A DNA stretch of 64,000 bases, taken from contig OY987303.1 in assembly GCA_963920635.1 (NCBI GenBank), positions 45,755,223 through 45,819,222 on the forward strand, read 5' to 3'. Positions 20,728-31,636 of the stretch are shown here, piece by piece. A program made the translations under genes and the position numbers. This DNA comes from Pseudeuparius sepicola (Eukaryota > Arthropoda > Insecta > Coleoptera > Anthribidae). Every line of letters starts with the position of its first letter. Within the stretch, counting starts at the first letter, position 1. Under the pieces are notes generated by a model, which was not told the origin of the DNA, made no database searches, and saw only the letters and a list, made by a program, of their open reading frames with translations.

Positions 20728-20935
20728 TGTAGGGTCTATCGACCCTGTGGAAATATTTAAGTAGGTCATGTGGTTAGGAAATAGTTAAGTTAGCATAAGT
20801 GTATGTATAAGCATGTATCGCAAAATGCGCATAAGCAATAATGTACAAGGGGTATTGTACTGGATGGGTTTTTGGGGACAGTCAATATACGAATGGGTTA
20901 GAGAATACACATGTTCTTTTATTCGAACCACTACA
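20728..20935 (+). repeat. 3' LTR
   Basis: Near-identical partner of 16526-16735, ending CTACA and followed by the CTGC duplication. Confidence 0.95.
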
Positions 20936-20939
20936 CTGC

Positions 20940-21249
20940 AATTGATTTTCCATCACCCTTTTTATCACAAGATTCTAGTAGCTATTGGCTTGTTTATCTA
21001 AGGAGTTTAGACTTATTATTCATAATAGTAATTATTTTATAGATATAGTAATTATTATAGTAATTATTTTATAGATAAATTGAACATATTTTGGATACAC
21101 GCAACTCAATTTTTAGGTTATGAAAAATACAAAGTCAAACACAGTCAATTGACAAATGACCACAGATGACTTCAGTAGCCATCTTGAAATTGGTACATCT
21201 CGTGATGCCCCTATTTCATTGAGCAAGCGAGAAAGAAGCCGAAGGAAGC
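20940..21249. other. intergenic with short local repeats
   Basis: Contains TAGTAATTATTTTATAGATA duplicated near 21025-21080. No gene seen. Confidence 0.5.
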
Positions 21250-21415
21250 CATAAATCGTAGAACGCCATGCTAAACATAATTCAGCCAGCGACACACCTA
21301 TTTTAATTTTACACACATATGCCCAGGGTGACCGCAGTGGGAATCAAACTCGCCACTGGAGCGGTGCCTAAAAAGGCCTCCGAGGTACTTATGTATCTCG
21401 GCTAGTTTTCATTTT
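21250..21415 (-). repeat. tRNA-derived SINE-like repeat, copy 1
   Basis: On the minus strand: a box A-like CTAGCCGAGAT, then ACCTCGGAGGCC and AGGCACCGC, then a box B-like GAGTTTGATTCCCACTGC, followed by a GTGTG-rich stretch and CTGGCTGAATTATG. Copy 2 at 35570-35760 has the same order. This copy is the more diverged one. Confidence 0.65.
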
Positions 21416-21516
21416 CCTCAGTCAAACAATAAACTTAGACAGGGTCGAAAGTATGTGAACACTCTATTATGTTCCTTGTATATTACATGTGTATATGCTA
21501 ATGGCATATAAGCACT

Positions 21517-22533
21517 ACCGTTGAGTGAGGAATAATAAGAGGCGCAACCTTACGGGACGCAGCGTAGCCGAAAAGCGTCCGAGATAAAAAAAATACGGTA
21601 ATTTTCTAGTTTATCCACTTTTGGGTTAGAGAAAAACTAAAATTACCTTTGTGTTCTACATAATCCCAGAAACATGGAAACCACATTCATATGTTGCGCT
21701 AATGACCGGAAGTATCCCGAAAAAATTATTGAAATCTAGATACAATAATACGTATAAAACCAGGGCCATGATGTTTTTCAGCGGTTATTGCGGGTCAAGG
21801 TTAGTCTCCACTAACCTTGATTGCGGGTGCGCTGACTTGTTTACTACGCAATGTTGTCAAACGCACGAATTAAAAATGTTTGACCCTTTCGGAGTTGCAA
21901 CGGAGTTGCGCCTTTCTATCATCACAATGACCCTGTGGGCGTTAAACAAGTTTCTTTTTATGGCAAGGAAAATATCAAATATGATGTCAATTTCATTTCG
22001 AAAATATTCTCTAGACTTTTGTAATTAAATAAGGAAATCGCTACACTCAGGGCAAGGAAAATTTTTAAGGAAACATTTTTAATTCTGCGTTTGACAACAT
22101 TGCCCAGTAACCAAGTCGGCGCACCCGCAATAGCCGCTGAAAAACATCATGGCGCTGGTTTTGTAGGTATTATTGTCTAGATTTCAATAATTTTTTCGGG
22201 ACACTTCCGGTCATTAGCGCAACATATGAAAGTGGTTTCCGTGTTTCTGGGATTATGTACAACACAAAGGTAATTTTAGTTTTTCTCTAACCCAAAAGTG
22301 GATAAACTAGAAAAACACCAAAAATACATATCCTTCCAGTAAAATAAAAAATATATAAAATTGTACCGTTAGCCGGTTGTAGAGGGATTGGTGTTCTCGA
22401 GAACATAAACAAGTTGTAAAAATCCGTGGTCGCTAGGCGACTATAGCGAGTGGGGGCAACGGGGTGCTCCAGGGTAAGCATACGAAAACCAGCTCGCAAT
22501 TTTATATGGGCGTATTATTCCTCACTCAACGGC
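21517..22533. mobile_element. 1-kb foldback element (GCCGTTGAGTGAGG ends)
   Basis: The two arms of about 450 bp run from CCGTTGAGTGAGGAATAAT (21518) and its complement ending at 22532. Matched blocks include TTATCCACTTTTGGGTTAGA, GTTGCGCTAATGACCGGAAGT and GCGGTTATTGCGGG. The left arm carries an extra 33 bp described at 21787-21827. No transposase frame. Confidence 0.9.
21787..21827. repeat. 25-bp palindromic insertion with 8-bp duplication
   Basis: ATTGCGGG occurs at 21787-21794 and again at 21820-21827, flanking TCAAGGTTAGT-CTCC-ACTAACCTTG. The opposite arm (near 22105-22130) has a single uninterrupted ATTGCGGG, so the 33 bp were gained here. Confidence 0.85.
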
Positions 22534-23884
22534 ACTCCACACAGGATTATTAAAATTACTGGTACAACTAGAGGTAGGTATTCTTAAAATCGGTACTTAC
22601 ACTTTAAAAGGCAACTTGGGGTCCGAAGTAAGTGTTATCTTGAAGGTAACTTTGGATCTAAACAATAAAAATAAGATTTAAGAAAACTGAAGAACCTTAT
22701 AGTGTGCTTATAGTAAGTAATAAAATAAATTTCTAGATAAAGGTACTTACGCCATGGTTATTCACAGATATAAATAAATAATAAATCGTCCAACTACAGT
22801 TCCAATATGAAAAATTTTATTAAAAAAATAGAACTTATGCAGCATTCAGCAAACAGCTGCTGTGGACTAACCTAACCTATATATTTTGTGGACTAACCTA
22901 TATATTTTGCATAGAGAAATGGACCACAGATTAATAAATAGTTAGGTGGACCACAAAATATATACGTTAGGTTTTAAGGGCGGGTGAGCATGGATAATTA
23001 TGTCAGTTAAGGATGTACGATACGATCCGATATATCGGAGCATCGATAGGTATTCGATATTGATAATTATACTATATCACAGAATAACTAACTATTCTGT
23101 GACTATATCCTGTACAGAGGCAGTGAAAAAAAAAACATTGGCCATCACTACCACGTGGTCGCAATGTGACCTATTCTCTTATTGGTCTGGCCGTCGTAAA
23201 ATCTCAAGTGTTTAGGCGGCGAGCGGAATGCAGGGCCGGCTCTTCCCTCAGTCGAGTTTCCTGTATATTTTAGATCGGATCGCGAGCAGTATATTCTGTA
23301 AATTTATTTTGCTACTTAATTTAAGGAAATTAATAAAGATTCACGAATACGTAAGGTAAAAACACAATTTTTAGAACTTTTAAAAGAATTAGATCAGAAT
23401 TATAAGCTACTGGGAATCTCATATTAGTCAGACCCTGGTAACCGATCACAATGCGGTCATGTTACTTTGTTTAAATCTACTTCCGCTGGAACTTGGATAG
23501 ACTACAGGTTCGATAATTGTAAGTTATCAACCACAACCTTCTCAAGCTTACAAGCCCTGCTAAACATGTGCCAACGGCAATGCCGCAGTGGGACGGTTCA
23601 ACGGGTCTATGTCTATGCAGTATACGCGACTGAACTTAATTGATGCCATTTCCCCGACGGGACCAAAATCCTTTATCTATGGACGGGACTATGCGAACTA
23701 ATATCCACCGTCACCATGTTAACGGTGCTAGCAACCGGGTCTACACTGCATTGTTCTTTGTAATATTGTTCATTGTTGGCATGGCCCATAGACTTGTTTA
23801 GCATTGAGCCTATAATAGGGGGCGTATTTCTTATATTCAATGGCGTATATAGAGCAGTATGCACTTTGGCTTAGTTTATCTTTT
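22534..23884. other. intergenic, no gene supported
   Basis: Holds a local repeat of TGTGGACTAACCTA / ATATATTTTGTGG with an inverted copy (22860-22975). The 63-codon frame near 23673-23864 has no motif. Nothing else was recognised. Confidence 0.4.
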
Positions 23885-24060
23885 CTAATAAATGTTCAAC
23901 CCCTGACGTTTAAAATGTCTCAAATTTTGGAAATTAAATTCGTTGTAACAGACACCCTTGCATGTTTTTATTTTATAAAAGATTCTGCAACAATGGTGTT
24001 TTAACATTAAACCACCGTGTAAATTTCGTCGTGTGAGGTGGCGCAGGCCCCTTATTTGGA
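23885..24060 (-). repeat. fragment of element family GC (see 25253 and 26180)
   Basis: The block GTTGTAACAGACA...TTTATTTTATAAAAGATTCTGCAA...AAACCACCGTGTAAATTTCGTCGTGTG matches the complement of 26240-26345 inside the inverted pair. Both ends are missing. Confidence 0.75.
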
Positions 24061-24083
24061 AGAGCAGAGCCCATAAAAAGGTG

Positions 24084-24109
24084 AGAAGAAGAAGAAGAAG
24101 AAGAAGAAC
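24084..24109. repeat. (GAA)n microsatellite
   Basis: Eight near-perfect AGA/GAA triplets. Confidence 0.9.
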
Positions 24110-24395
24110 TAACCTAACTTAGGTGTCCTCTGATTGTATATGTTTTATATGTTTTTATTGTATGTATGATGTAAAATTGTAAATTCTAAAAATATTTCCA
24201 AAATACCTACAAATACAAAGATAAAGACGCGCGAAGAACTAATGGTAATGAATGTGGAATATAGGTTTTATTACAATATCATTTTATAATTATTATTGGG
24301 ATTAAATTTTAAATGTTAATTCCTTTCTGTGGATGTAAATAACTATACCCAGGTAATAATTAGTTTATTTTTTCTTCCTAAAAATAAAGTTCTGA

Positions 24396-24830
24396 TTAGT
24401 GATGGGGATAACCGATACATTTCGATAATCAAGTACTAGGTAGTAGAGCTATTTCAATAATCCAGGGATAAAGGTGGATTTATAAACTCGACGTTTGCGC
24501 TCGCCGTTGCCTTTTGCGTCGAAAATTCAATCCCTATATTTGACGTGTAACCGTTTATAAACGTCGTCGAACGTTACCGTCTGCCTCGGATGCCATCCGA
24601 GATAAACCAATTTCATCTTTCACGTCCCGACCTTCATAGCAATTCGACGTAGTCCAATAAAAATTAAGTTCCAGCGGTCACATGGTGTTTTGTTTAGCTG
24701 ACATTTCTGGACGCAAACGGAAAGTTTATAAAATGTCTGCTACGGAAGGTCACCGTCAACCGCGAGCGCCAACACAAACGTTGAGTTTATAAATCCACCT
24801 TAACTCGAGTGAACTTTCACTCAAATTGAA
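24396..24830 (+). repeat. hAT-like terminal region with TAGTGATGGGATAACC, partial
   Basis: TAGTGATGGGGATAACCGA at 24396 matches the complement of 28955-28975, and ACTCGAGTGAA near 24805 matches the complement of 28875-28885. TAGTGATGGG is a common hAT end. A MITE (24473-24803) is inserted between the two blocks. The other terminus was not found. Confidence 0.5.
24473..24803. mobile_element. 0.33-kb MITE with AAGGTGGATTTATAAAC TIRs
   Basis: Left AAAGGTGGATTTATAAACTC and right GAGTTTATAAATCCACCTT are inverted, followed inward by GACGTTTG-type and CGCTCGC blocks on both sides. It shares the GGATTTATAAAC core with the element at 10376-12160. No coding capacity. No clean target duplication visible. 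Confidence 0.85.
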
Positions 24831-24839
24831 ATTAGGCAG

Positions 24840-25000
24840 GGGGTATTTTTTTATACGTATGTATAAAATCGGTGGCGGGTGCGATCGTTAGCTCTTCCGA
24901 GCGGCCTTCTTTTTTCATAATAAAAGGTGATGTCCATGGCCACCTAGGAAAACAGGCCAAAAATCAATCAAATTCAAAATGTTTAAACTGCTGTAACTTT
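24840..25000 (+). repeat. dispersed repeat GY, copy 1
   Basis: AAAATCGGTGGCGGGTGCGATCG and GAGCGGCCTTCTTTTTTCAT match the complement of 28130-28210. Unknown family. Confidence 0.65.
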
Positions 25001-25252
25001 TATTTCTAGAGGTACAGAAAAAAGTTTAAAATTAAATTAGGGTGTGGATAAAGGTCCGCGAGTTTAGCCGGCTAAATCGCTAATTAGCTAATTTCTCGTA
25101 TTAGCCGTAACATTTACACTTTTCACAACAAACAACACCACACATTCTTCAACATTTAACCTTTTCAGCATCTGAATTTCAGCTGCTGCATAATATTTCA
25201 AGTAGGTATTCTCATTTATTAGTATTACAAATTTTGGGGAGCTGTTGAGTCT

Positions 25253-26118
25253 GGACCGACGCTATATTAAAGACCCGAGCATGACGTCATATTTCATTGT
25301 TGTGTACAGACAGGGGTGGCACTATTCGACGAAAAAAAAAAGGCGACTTATTATAGGTTATAACTTCTGTGGTTATAGGTATGTCAGTTTCTGACGTTTT
25401 GAATGTCCCATATCTTAAATATCCAGTTTTATTACCATTTCCGCCCTTTTTACGGTCACGAATTCACTTTGCATTCAATATTTCGCAGTTTTGTTATATT
25501 AACAGTTTTTATAAGTAGATTTGTTTGTGATAACTTTAAATTTCCATGGTCATAAAGAAAATCGTATGCACAGACCATTATGTGAATTGCAGAAGAATAA
25601 GCACTATTTTGGAATTAGGAGATGATCTGTTCAACCAGTTGAAGAAGCTAGAATTCTGGATATTATATTTTGGAAGAGTATTTTGTAACGTATGCAAGAA
25701 TGAAAATAGAAAATTTTGTTTATGGCCCCAAAGCGAACCAGCGGTCTACTATATAAGAAGAAACTGAAAAATCTAATGCGTTCTAAGTATACTTACTTAC
25801 ACTACAACTAGCCATGGACTTCATTTCAAACCTAAAGGTATCAAAATACTCTTTTTTGCCTTTCAGACTCGCTTTTCTTAATAAAATCTATGAATATATG
25901 CCATGTAAGCTTGTCGAACTAAAGGAACATAAACAACCATTTTATTTCATTTTGGATGTTAAATTTGTTGTAGCACTCATTTGCATGGTTTTATTTTATA
26001 AAATATGCAACAATGGTGTTTTTACGATAATACACCATGTCGATTTTTTCGTTGTGTGGGGCCAGTGGCGATCGCTTGAAACAGCGCTATGCACAGGTCT
26101 TTAATATAGTGTTGGTCC
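25253..26118 (+). mobile_element. element GC, copy A (head-to-head pair)
   Basis: Ends GGACCGACGCTATATTAAAG and, at the right, CTTTAATATAGTGTTGGTCC form TIRs of about 23 bp. Copy B lies inverted at 26180-27738. The interior has a 73- and a 96-codon frame (25546-25767 and 25814-26104), but the inverted copy breaks both, so I do not call genes. The superfamily is unclear. Confidence 0.85.
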
Positions 26119-26179
26119 AGCCTAAACAGGTGAGTTTACTCAACCTGTCCAGCCTAAACAGGTGAGTTTACTCAACCTA
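26119..26179. repeat. 61-bp spacer: 28-bp tandem duplicate
   Basis: AGCCTAAACAGGTGAGTTTA plus CTCAACCT occurs twice, separated by GTCC, between the inner ends of the two GC copies. Confidence 0.9.
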
Positions 26180-27738
26180 GGACCAACACTATAATATATT
26201 AAAGACCTGTGCATAGCGCTGTTTCAAGCGATCGTCACTGGGGCCACACGACGAAACAAATTTACACGGTGGTTTAATGTTAAAACACCATTCTTGCAGA
26301 ATCTTTTATAAAATAAAAACATGCAAATATGTCTGTTACAACGAATTTAATATTCAAAATAAAATAAAATATTTGTTTGTTATGTCCCTCTAGTTTGACA
26401 AGTTCACATGACGTATTTCCATACATTTTCTTAAGAAAAGCGAGTCTAAAAGCAAGCAAGAGTTTTTGGTACCTTTTGGGTTTAAATGAAGTCTATGGCT
26501 AGTTGTAGTGTAAGTAAGCATAAACCGCATTAGATTTTTCAGTTTCTTCTTTATACGGAGGACTATTAGTTCGCTTTGGAGCTATAAAAACAAATTTTTC
26601 TATTTCCATTAATGCATACGTTACAAAATATACTCTTCCAAAATAATATCTAGAATTTTCGCTTCTTCAGCTGGTTGATCAGATCATCCCATAATTCCAA
26701 AATAGTGTTTATTCTTCTGCAATTTACCTAATGCAAGGTGACCAAGTCCTGGCTGACGAAAACCGGGACAGTAGTTAGGTACCTACATATTTTTTTTACC
26801 TATAATATGCAACTGTCAAGTTTTGTAGTTTAATCAACTTATGATTTTTATTAGAATTGATCTGGTTCATGATTTTAACCAATAAATACCATCCAAGGGA
26901 AACAAAAAAGAAATTGTGATCAAGTAGTATAACAAAAATAAAATTAACACAAAGCCACAGGTACATAAATTAAAAAAAAACAACAAATACTGGCTGTTTA
27001 CAATATAGGTAACTTTCTACCTATGCTAATAAAATAAGTAAATTATTAACATTAACATAATATTATTTTTCTTGAAAAGAAAAAAACCTTTGCAACAGAT
27101 GAAAAATTAAAGAATATTACATGTTCTTAGAGCATAGCCGTTTGACACAATGCATTATTTTGTAAAGTATTTTTTTACAAAATCCCAAAAAAAGTTGTTT
27201 CGATAATGCATGATTTGTTTTTGAATGATGGATAAATGATTATCTATTTCTGTCATTTAACATTCAAAACTGCTTTGTATTTAATTTTTAACAGCAAATT
27301 TCTAATTCCTGGACAAAACGGGACCGGATTGAGAATCCGGTACAATCCGGGACGTATTTATTTTCCGGGAAGGCATTCCAAAAACGGGAACCTGTCCCGG
27401 CCAATCCGGTATGGTTGGTTACCTTGCCTAACGGTTTGTGCAGTGTGCATACCATTTTCTTCATGTGCATGGAAATTTCATGTTATCACAAACAAATCTT
27501 CCTATAAAAGCTGTGTTAATAGGATAAAACTGCTAAATACTGGACGCAAAGACAATTCGTTACAGTAAAAAGAAGGCAAATCGTAATAAAGCTGGATATT
27601 TAAAATTTGGGACATTTTAAATGTCAGTAACTGACATATCAATAACCACAGAATACCCCCTATAAGTGGCGCCACCCCAGTCTGTTTACAACAATGAAAT
27701 ATGATGTCATGCTTGGGTCTTTAATATAGTGTCGGTCC
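26180..27738 (-). mobile_element. element GC, copy B, inverted and interrupted
   Basis: Starts GGACCAACACTATAATATAT and ends CTTTAATATAGTGTCGGTCC at 27738. It matches copy A in inverted order throughout apart from a 693-bp insertion (26734-27426). Without that it would be close to copy A in length. Confidence 0.85.
26734..27426. mobile_element. hAT-like element inserted in GC copy B
   Basis: Imperfect TIR CAAGGTGACCAA at the left and, read from the right, CAAGGTAACCAA. It is flanked by CCTAATG (26727-26733) and CCTAACG (27427-27433). Inner blocks ACCGGGACA and TGTCCCGG are also inverted. GC copy A lacks it, which fixes the borders. A 7-8 bp target duplication fits hAT. No transposase frame. 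Confidence 0.75.
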
Positions 27739-28084
27739 AGGTTTAGGTAACTCGATTTGCAAAATTCCAATGGGGATGTCATTACTAACGTCATAACGCT
27801 ATCATTGCATATTTATTTACATGGGTAACTAGATCTTATGTCAACCACTAATATTACCAATATTTTGTCTTAATTTTTTAAAGTAAATAGAGAACAAACG
27901 GGCAGGTGTGACACTTCAAATTGAATGGGACATTTTGCTTTACAAAACAGACATAATTAAATATTTTTACAGATAATTTAATTTTCTAGTCCAAGAGAGT
28001 ACAAACTTTATGGTAATCCACACATCAAAATTAATGTCATACATAAGTAAATTGTGTCGGTTCTTGCAAACAATTTTCATGTTG
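27739..28084. other. intergenic, no feature seen
   Basis: No coding frame or matched repeat. Confidence 0.4.
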
Positions 28085-28215
28085 AACTTTTTGCCAATTT
28101 TTCCCATTTTTGGCCATAATTTTGGTAGATGGCGATGGACAACAACTTTCATCATGATAAAAGAAGGCCGCCTGGAAGGGCTATCGATCGCACCAGCCAC
28201 CGATTTTTTCTGCCA
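28085..28215 (-). repeat. dispersed repeat GY, copy 2
   Basis: Complement of 24862-24990, with shared AAAAATCGGTGG and GTGCGATCGATAG-type blocks. It ends beside the GX foldback. Confidence 0.65.
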
Positions 28216-28237
28216 AAAAATAGCCGAGATATTGTGA

Positions 28238-28836
28238 GTGAGCCACTTATATAAAAGTCGGTATATGTCTTGTGCTCTCATTGGCGAGTTGAGTGACTTC
28301 TTTGGACATACATTTAACTCCATACACATCCGAAGTAAACTTATTTAGATACGTCGGATGTGCTTTTTTCTCTAGCATCGTTGCAATAAAGAGCGTATAC
28401 CCTCATTTTTTGGCGATAAGTGCTGCCATATGAAAAAAGAAGGGGGCATTCGCACCATATTGTGGCAGTCGGCAGCAGTGGGCCCTGCCGTATGAAAAAA
28501 GAAGGGGTACTTAATTATTTACAAATGGTTTAATTAACCCACCCTCGATTTTCTTGAAATTTTGCCTACCCCCTATTTTCGCCCGATATTCGGCACTTGG
28601 AAATAATATCCCTTACTTTTTCATATGGCAGCGCCCATCGCCAAAAAAAGGAGGGCATACGCTCCTTATTGCAAAGATGCTTGATAAAAATGCACTTCCG
28701 ACGTATCCAAATCAGTTTACTTCGGATGTGTATGGAGATAAATGTACGTCCAAAGAAGTCACATAATTCAACTCGCAAAGAGAGCGCCAGACATATACCG
28801 ACAGTCATATATCTCAGAGGTATAAATAGCCACTTT
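28238..28836. mobile_element. foldback element GX, copy 2
   Basis: The left arm has AAGTCGGTATATGTCTTG, TTGGCGAGTTGAGTGAC and TTTGGACATACATTTA. The right arm has their complements, ending TATAAATAGCCACTTT. The left arm contains an extra 70-bp piece near 28440-28510 that repeats TATGAAAAAAGAAGGGG. Copy 1 is at 10079-10375 plus 12161-12225. Confidence 0.85.
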
Positions 28837-28869
28837 AATATGTTGCAGGAGAGTACAGATTCTAACCTA

Positions 28870-28975
28870 ACACGTAACTCGAGTGAAATAATCGAGTTAT
28901 GTCGGTTATTTAAATAATAATTGAGTAGGTACTCTAGTACTTTTTCACTCTGGTTATCCCATCACTAGTCCTGAT
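28870..28975 (-). repeat. hAT-like end, second fragment
   Basis: Complement reads AGTGATGGGATAACCAGAGTG, then AGTACTAGAGTA and AACTCGAGTTA-like blocks, as at 24396-24440 and 24800-24815. Confidence 0.5.
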
Positions 28976-28999
28976 ATTTGTTTAGCACTTTTAAGTATA

Positions 29000-29864
29000 C
29001 AGTGCCCGCCAAAAAGTCTGCTCTGCACCATATGGGAAATTTTTTTAGTAAATAACTTACGGAAAATTTGTTTGCGGAATCAGGTTTTGCTTGCTCTAGA
29101 ACCAAAATTGACATAATCAAATGTTGTGACGTAGTCTCTTTTATATGTCAAATTTAACATTAATGAAAAAAATGTCCGAAAAATGGGCTTATTTAACAGA
29201 ATTTCGAAAAAATATGTTTCTTTCGCAATTTTATACCCCTATGCAAAATTTCAAGAGCCTACTTCGATTTTCATATTTTGCCCTTTGTTGGATATTATTG
29301 GACATAATATTTTAAATTTTCTAGATATTTCTGATCAGATCAGCATGACAGAAATATTTGTGTGTTTTTACGACCATTTACTATAGAAAGAAGTTTGTAA
29401 ATCGAATTTATGTGTTTATCTGTAAAAATGAGATCAGTTTTGCACCAAGCGTGCTTCTTCAACAAGCTCTCATTTTAATTTTTTTGCAAAAAAAAGAAAA
29501 GAGGGATATTTAGACCGTAAACTAAGTATTGTGCAGTCTGTATTCAGTCAATGAGTGTTTTAAATTACATAGGGCAAAATATGAAAATCGTAGTAGGCTC
29601 TTGAAATTTTGCATAGGGGTATAAAATTGCGAAAGAAACATATTTTTCTTATGACTTTTTTTCGAAATTCGGTAAAATAAGCCCATTTTTCGGACATTTT
29701 TTTCATTAATGTTAAATTTGACATATAAAAAAGACTACTTCACAACATTTGATTATGTCAATTTTGGTTCTAGAGCAAGCAAAACCTGATGCCGCAAACA
29801 AATTTTCCGTAAGTTATTTACCAAAAATTTTTCCCATTTGGTGCAGACTTTTTGGCGGGCACTG
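29000..29864. mobile_element. Tc1-like non-autonomous element, copy 2
   Basis: CAGTGCCCGCCAAAAAGTCT at both ends, TA at 28998-28999 and 29865-29866, and inverted arms of about 300 bp. It matches 19741-20597 closely; the left end has a small CTCTG duplication. It ends 164 bp before the KIFBP start codon and may contribute to that gene's 5' flank. Confidence 0.92.
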
Positions 29865-30027
29865 TATATTATTATTGAAATAATTTTCCCTCACATTTTC
29901 CAATTTAAAACAAACTGATACAATACCCCAATACAACCACCTTACCTGGAATATTTTTAGAGAATTTTTCACCGAGAATCTTTTGAATATTTGCCAGATA
30001 AGAAGAATTACAAAAAAGTTTTTCAAA

Positions 30028-30238
30028 ATGACTACAACGAAAGAATCTCTCTTTGATTTGTATGAAAAATACCAAAAAGTAATGAAGTTAGTTGAAGAAG
30101 ATAGCACAAGCGACTCTTTAGGGGAGCCTTACTTATCTAAATATTCTGCCAAGCAAATTCTGATTGGAATGAAAGCAAATGCAGAGAACCTTCTAAAAAA
30201 CCAATTACCTGAATCTGTAGAATACAAGCAACTTACTG
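30028..30238 (+). CDS. KIFBP: KIF-binding protein homologue, first coding exon
   Basis: ATG in the context TTCAAAATG opens about 70 codons that end at ACTG|GTACGT, a good donor leaving a phase-1 intron. The peptide begins MTTTKESLFDLYEKYQ and has EPYLSKYSAKQILIGMK. This agrees with the N-terminus of KIF-binding protein (human form: a short helix, then EPYKSKYSARALLEEVK). KIFBP is a TPR-like helical protein that binds kinesin-3 family and related motor domains and blocks microtubule binding. Only this exon was recognised; the rest of the protein (about 600 residues in the family) must lie downstream, perhaps beyond the window. An upstream in-frame ATG at 29983 is less likely, since the similarity starts at 30028. 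Confidence 0.75.
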
Positions 30239-30533
30239 GTACGTGTAATAATATATACCTATGTCTTACTAGGGTTTGAGCTAAGATCTTAAATTTAAAA
30301 GTCTGTTTCAGTCCTAAAAACAAATACATTATATCATTCATTTTACCCTATTTGAATCTGTTGGAACTCCAGACAATTTAAGTTCAACACTTTAAGAAAA
30401 TCTGCATCTTGGATATGCGTTTACGAGTGTCGGACGCCTACAGCCCTTCTAGGGGACAATGGAAATTGTGCCCTTAGTGTTGCTATTCGGTCCATTTGAC
30501 ACAGTGGCATTTTGCCAGCAGCGGGCCTTTTAG
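30239..30533. other. start of first KIFBP intron
   Basis: Begins GTACGTGTAATA. No coding similarity follows before the foldback at 30534. Confidence 0.5.
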
Positions 30534-31442
30534 CACAGAATAAATATCTTTGCAACAGAAGCCTCCTTACGGACATGTGACAAAAATAAGCGAGTCTCCA
30601 TTTCAATTTACAGAAAGACAGACAGTATTTTATACATAAATTTGATTCTAATACAATCTCTTTGCCATGTAGATTAACGTAAAATCAAATAAAATGCACA
30701 TTATTAATGTCTTTAGAAGATATTTCGCTAATAAGCGATTCTCCTTTTGACACATGTCACTAAGGAATTGTCTGTATTACTCGTTAGTCTGTGCTTTTAG
30801 TCAAAATATAAATAACAGAATTGATCACGTGCTGTCACGTAGAGGACATTATGTGGATCTGGTATGTGTTGTCTGACATACAATGTGTAAGAATGTACTT
30901 AATAGCCACAATAAAAAATCGAATAAGTAAAATGCTAAGAAAAAGGTCATGTACCACTATTACAAGGTGGGGGAGGCACGAGTAAATAGCAATGCTCGTA
31001 CAAATGCAATGTGATTGTGATAAAATAATTATACCTAATGTAAAATAATTATATTATAAAATAATTTTATATTAAAAGAAATTCCCACCTAATTGAATAA
31101 TAGGGAGACAGGACAGGAGACAACAAAATTGTATTAACCTTCCACTACCACATTCTACTGATTCTCGAGACCATCATAATAGCACAGACTAACGAGTAAT
31201 ACAGACAAATCCTTAGCGACATGTGTCAAAAGGAGACTCGCTTTTTAGCGAAATATCTTCTAAAGACATTAATAATGTCCATTTTATTTGATATTACGTT
31301 AATCTACATAGCAAAGAAATTGTATTAGAACCAAATTTATGCTTAAAATACTGCCCGTCTTCCTGTCAATTGAAATGGAGAATCGCTTAATTTTGACACA
31401 TGTCCGTAAGGAGGCTTCTGTTGCAAAGCTATTTATTCTGTG
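30534..31442. mobile_element. 0.9-kb foldback element (CACAGAATAAATA ends)
   Basis: Left arm 30534-30800 and right arm 31180-31442 are inverted: CACAGAATAAATA, CAACAGAAGCCTCCTTACGG, GACACATGTC and GTAATACAGACAA-type blocks. The loop (about 30845-31035) matches 37355-37515. No transposase. It would lie in the first KIFBP intron. Confidence 0.88.
30845..31035 (+). repeat. dispersed repeat, copy 1
   Basis: ATGTGGATCTGGT, GACATACAATGTGTAAGAAT and ACGAGTAAATAGCAA recur at 37355-37515 in the same order and orientation. Confidence 0.7.
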
Positions 31443-31636
31443 ATAATAGACATACTTTGACTATTTAGGGTTAGTGCCAATCCGCCGTGATGGGTTGAAC
31501 TTCTTAAATGTCAATAGAAAATAGTGGCAATGTCACCTTTATACTTATACCATTGAGTAAAGGATATACTAGGGTCAATCAATAAGTACCTGTGTTAGTA
31601 ATAAAGACGCATGTTTTTCTCATTTTTTTATATTTT

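Larger units (their letters stand above)
16526..20935 (+). mobile_element. Ty3/gypsy LTR retrotransposon, internally deleted
   Basis: Two LTRs of about 210 bp start TGTAG and end CTACA, with a CTGC target duplication (16522-16525 and 20936-20939). In order: primer-binding site, small ORF, gag, nucleocapsid-like tail, protease, RT, a short integrase tail, a nested Tc1-like element, polypurine tract, LTR. RNase H and nearly all of integrase are missing. In-frame stops and frameshifts are present, so it is non-autonomous. The nearly identical LTRs and clean target duplication indicate a fairly recent insertion. Confidence 0.95.

Noticed and set aside
25814..26104. 96-codon frame in element GC
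   Set aside because: The inverted copy of the same element does not keep the frame open.
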